7,262 nt of DNA from an uncultured Pirellula sp. (lineage in GTDB: Bacteria; Planctomycetota; Planctomycetia; Pirellulales; Pirellulaceae). The stretch lies in assembly GCA_903892365.1 (NCBI GenBank), contig CAITIF010000259.1:1-7262 (forward strand), given 5' to 3'. Made by a program: the position numbers and the translations under genes. The notes under the pieces were generated by a model. It saw nothing but the letters and a program-made list of their open reading frames with translations, did not search any database and was not told where the DNA came from. This document shows, piece by piece, positions 5,982 to 7,262 of the stretch (positions are counted from its first letter, which is position 1; each line of letters starts with the position of its first letter).

Positions 5982-7220
5982 ATGATGACAAGAATTGCTA
6001 ACTGGAATGCACTCTCTTGGTTATTGATCGGCTTTGCCTGTCTTTGGATAAGTGGCTCTGAAACACGGGCTCAGAGCAAAGAGCGGTTTGATAAGCTTCG
6101 AGAGAACTTAGTCACCAATGTTTTGATACCTGGTGGTATCACTCACCCGGGGGTGCTTAAATCGGTTGGCGAGACTCCTCGGCATGAGTTTGTGCCGAAG
6201 CAATACAAATTGCAGGCTTATCAGGATATCGCTATCCCGATCGGCGAAGCTCAGACGATCAGTAGCCCGTTCATCGTTTCGTTGATGACGCAATCGCTCC
6301 AACCGCAACCGACCGATCGAGTCTTGGAGATCGGAACGGGAAGCGGCTACCAGGCAGCCATTCTCAGTCCGTTAGTGGCCGAAGTTTACACGATTGAAAT
6401 CGTTGAAAAGCTCGGACGCGAGACCACACAACTACTGGCAGACCTGGAGTACAAAAACGTCTTTTGTCGGATTGGAGATGGGTTTAAGGGTTGGAAGGAG
6501 CACGCACCGTTCGACAAGATCATTGTGACATGTTCGCCCGAAGAAGTTCCGCAACCGCTTGTGGATCAATTGAAAGAGGGGGGGCTGATGATTATTCCTG
6601 TTGGGGAACGCTACCAGCAGATGTTGTATTTGATGCGGAAGGTGGACGGCAAGTTGGAGAAAGAGGCTTTGCAACCTACGCTGTTTGTGCCCATGACCGG
6701 GACGGCGGAAGACCAAAGAAAGATAAACCCTGATCCGCAAAATCCGACTTTGCAAAACGTCAACTTCGAAGAACCATTGATCAAGAACGAGCACATTCCC
6801 GGTTGGTATTACAAGTTCGGTTGCTCGATCGTCAAGGATGCCAGTTCTCCTGAAGGTGGGATGGTAGCTGAGTTTCGATCGGACAACGGAAGCGAACCCA
6901 GTATGTTGTTGCAAGGTATCGCCATCGATGGATCGGTCGTGAAGAAAATTCGACTTGCTGGGTGGATCTACACCGAGGGGGTGAAGATTGGCAAGGATAA
7001 AGAAAGGTCACCCTCCATTGCGATTCAGTTTTTCGATTCGAATCGCAATCGAATTGGATACAATTACATTGGTGGGTTCAAGGGAAGTCGACCGTGGAAA
7101 CGAGAGGAGCGTATCTTTAGTGTTCCGCCCGCAACGCGCGAAGCGATTGTGTCGATAGGTCTTTTTGGTGCCGAGGGATTGGCTAGATTCGATAACATTT
7201 CGCTCGAAGCGACGAGGTAG
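5982..7220 (+). CDS. pcm: Protein-L-isoaspartate O-methyltransferase with export signal and C-terminal beta-sandwich-like domain
   Basis: The core (about 33-240) matches protein-L-isoaspartate O-methyltransferase, which uses SAM to methylate L-isoaspartyl residues in damaged proteins. Visible motifs are TPRHEFVP (65-72), AYQDIAIPIGEAQTISSPF (79-97), SAM-binding motif I VLEIGTGSGYQAAIL (114-128), an acidic residue ending the next strand (YTIEIVE, E139), RIGDGFKGW (163-171), FDKIIVTCSPEEVP (177-190) and EGGLMIIPVG (199-208). The TCSP stretch is TAAP in the E. coli enzyme. Typical Pcm is about 210 residues; this one is 412. The N-terminus has a basic start, a hydrophobic core (about 11-24) and a likely signal-peptidase I site after TRA (28-30), predicting export. 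The extra 255-412 region has the periodicity of a carbohydrate-binding-like jelly roll (NVNFEEP, GWYYKFG, W-K-R, IGLFG, ending ARFDNISLE). Adjacent ATGs at 5982 and 5985 are equivalent starts. The methyltransferase call is firm; the C-terminal fold is inferred from pattern. Confidence 0.9.
   Translation: MMTRIANWNALSWLLIGFACLWISGSETRAQSKERFDKLRENLVTNVLIPGGITHPGVLKSVGETPRHEFVPKQYKLQAYQDIAIPIGEAQTISSPFIVSLMTQSLQPQPTDRVLEIGTGSGYQAAILSPLVAEVYTIEIVEKLGRETTQLLADLEYKNVFCRIGDGFKGWKEHAPFDKIIVTCSPEEVPQPLVDQLKEGGLMIIPVGERYQQMLYLMRKVDGKLEKEALQPTLFVPMTGTAEDQRKINPDPQNPTLQNVNFEEPLIKNEHIPGWYYKFGCSIVKDASSPEGGMVAEFRSDNGSEPSMLLQGIAIDGSVVKKIRLAGWIYTEGVKIGKDKERSPSIAIQFFDSNRNRIGYNYIGGFKGSRPWKREERIFSVPPATREAIVSIGLFGAEGLARFDNISLEATR
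7214..7217 (+). promoter_or_regulatory. Ribosome binding site for the gene at the right edge
   Basis: GAGG, inside the last codons of the methyltransferase gene, lies 8 bases before a GTG at 7226. This spacing is close to ideal and supports that GTG as a true start, implying that the next gene is translated from the same transcript. Confidence 0.5.
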
Positions 7221-7225
7221 ATTGC

Positions 7226-7262
7226 GTGAAACCGAAGGCCGTCTTGGCGTACTGCCGCGAAC
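7226..7262 (+). CDS. Start of a downstream gene, cut by window edge; possibly glutamine synthetase family
   Basis: From the GTG at 7226 the frame stays open to the edge and reads MKPKAVLAYCRE (12 codons plus one base). The start lies 5 bases after the methyltransferase stop and has GAGG 8 bases upstream, which is better support than most starts in this window. The peptide resembles the N-terminus of bacterial type I glutamine synthetases, which commonly open with a pattern like M-x-P-x-x-V-L-x-x-x-(K/R)-E. Twelve residues are too few to be sure, and the family call is a guess. Confidence 0.45.
   Translation, partial: MKPKAVLAYCRE

Noticed and set aside
1..7262. Defence system, mobile element, CRISPR array or prophage
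   Set aside because: I looked for direct repeats, terminal inverted repeats, integrase, transposase, nuclease and toxin-antitoxin signatures and found none. All sizeable frames with real families are transport or housekeeping genes.

Overview
This is an ordinary-looking chromosomal stretch, about half G+C, from a bacterium that is most likely a planctomycete of the Pirellulaceae type. That assignment is inference. It rests on the mix of genes, the frequent GTG starts with weak Shine-Dalgarno signals, the exported isoaspartyl methyltransferase with an extra C-terminal domain, and the style of the small hypothetical protein. No single marker in the window proves it. I see no insertion sequence, integrase, tRNA, rRNA, CRISPR array or phage gene.

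The left half (1-3743, minus strand) is a three-gene operon for a carbohydrate importer of the ABC CUT2 (ribose/xylose/galactose) class. It reads right to left: a lipoprotein sugar-binding protein, a permease, then a double-domain ATPase that runs off the left edge. The first two genes overlap by 4 bases (ATGA) and the next two are 6 bases apart, so the three subunits are clearly made together. The binding-protein gene starts at GTG behind a strong Shine-Dalgarno sequence. The substrate cannot be read from the sequence, and no regulator or catabolic enzyme is present in the window.

A 255-base divergent intergenic region (3744-3998) separates this operon from the plus-strand genes. It holds weak candidate promoters for both directions and a short inverted repeat.

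The right half (3999-7262, plus strand) carries panB (first committed step of pantothenate/CoA synthesis), an unrecognised 104-residue acidic protein, efp (elongation factor P with lysine at the tip position 34), and a protein-L-isoaspartate O-methyltransferase that has an N-terminal export signal and a C-terminal beta-sandwich-like domain. At the right edge is the first 12 codons of another gene, which has a good ribosome binding site. These genes share direction but not an obvious pathway; efp has its own plausible promoter, and the methyltransferase and the following gene probably follow efp in the same transcript.

No undescribed multi-gene system is evident. The point most worth following is the methyltransferase: a SAM-dependent repair enzyme that appears to be exported and fused to a second domain.
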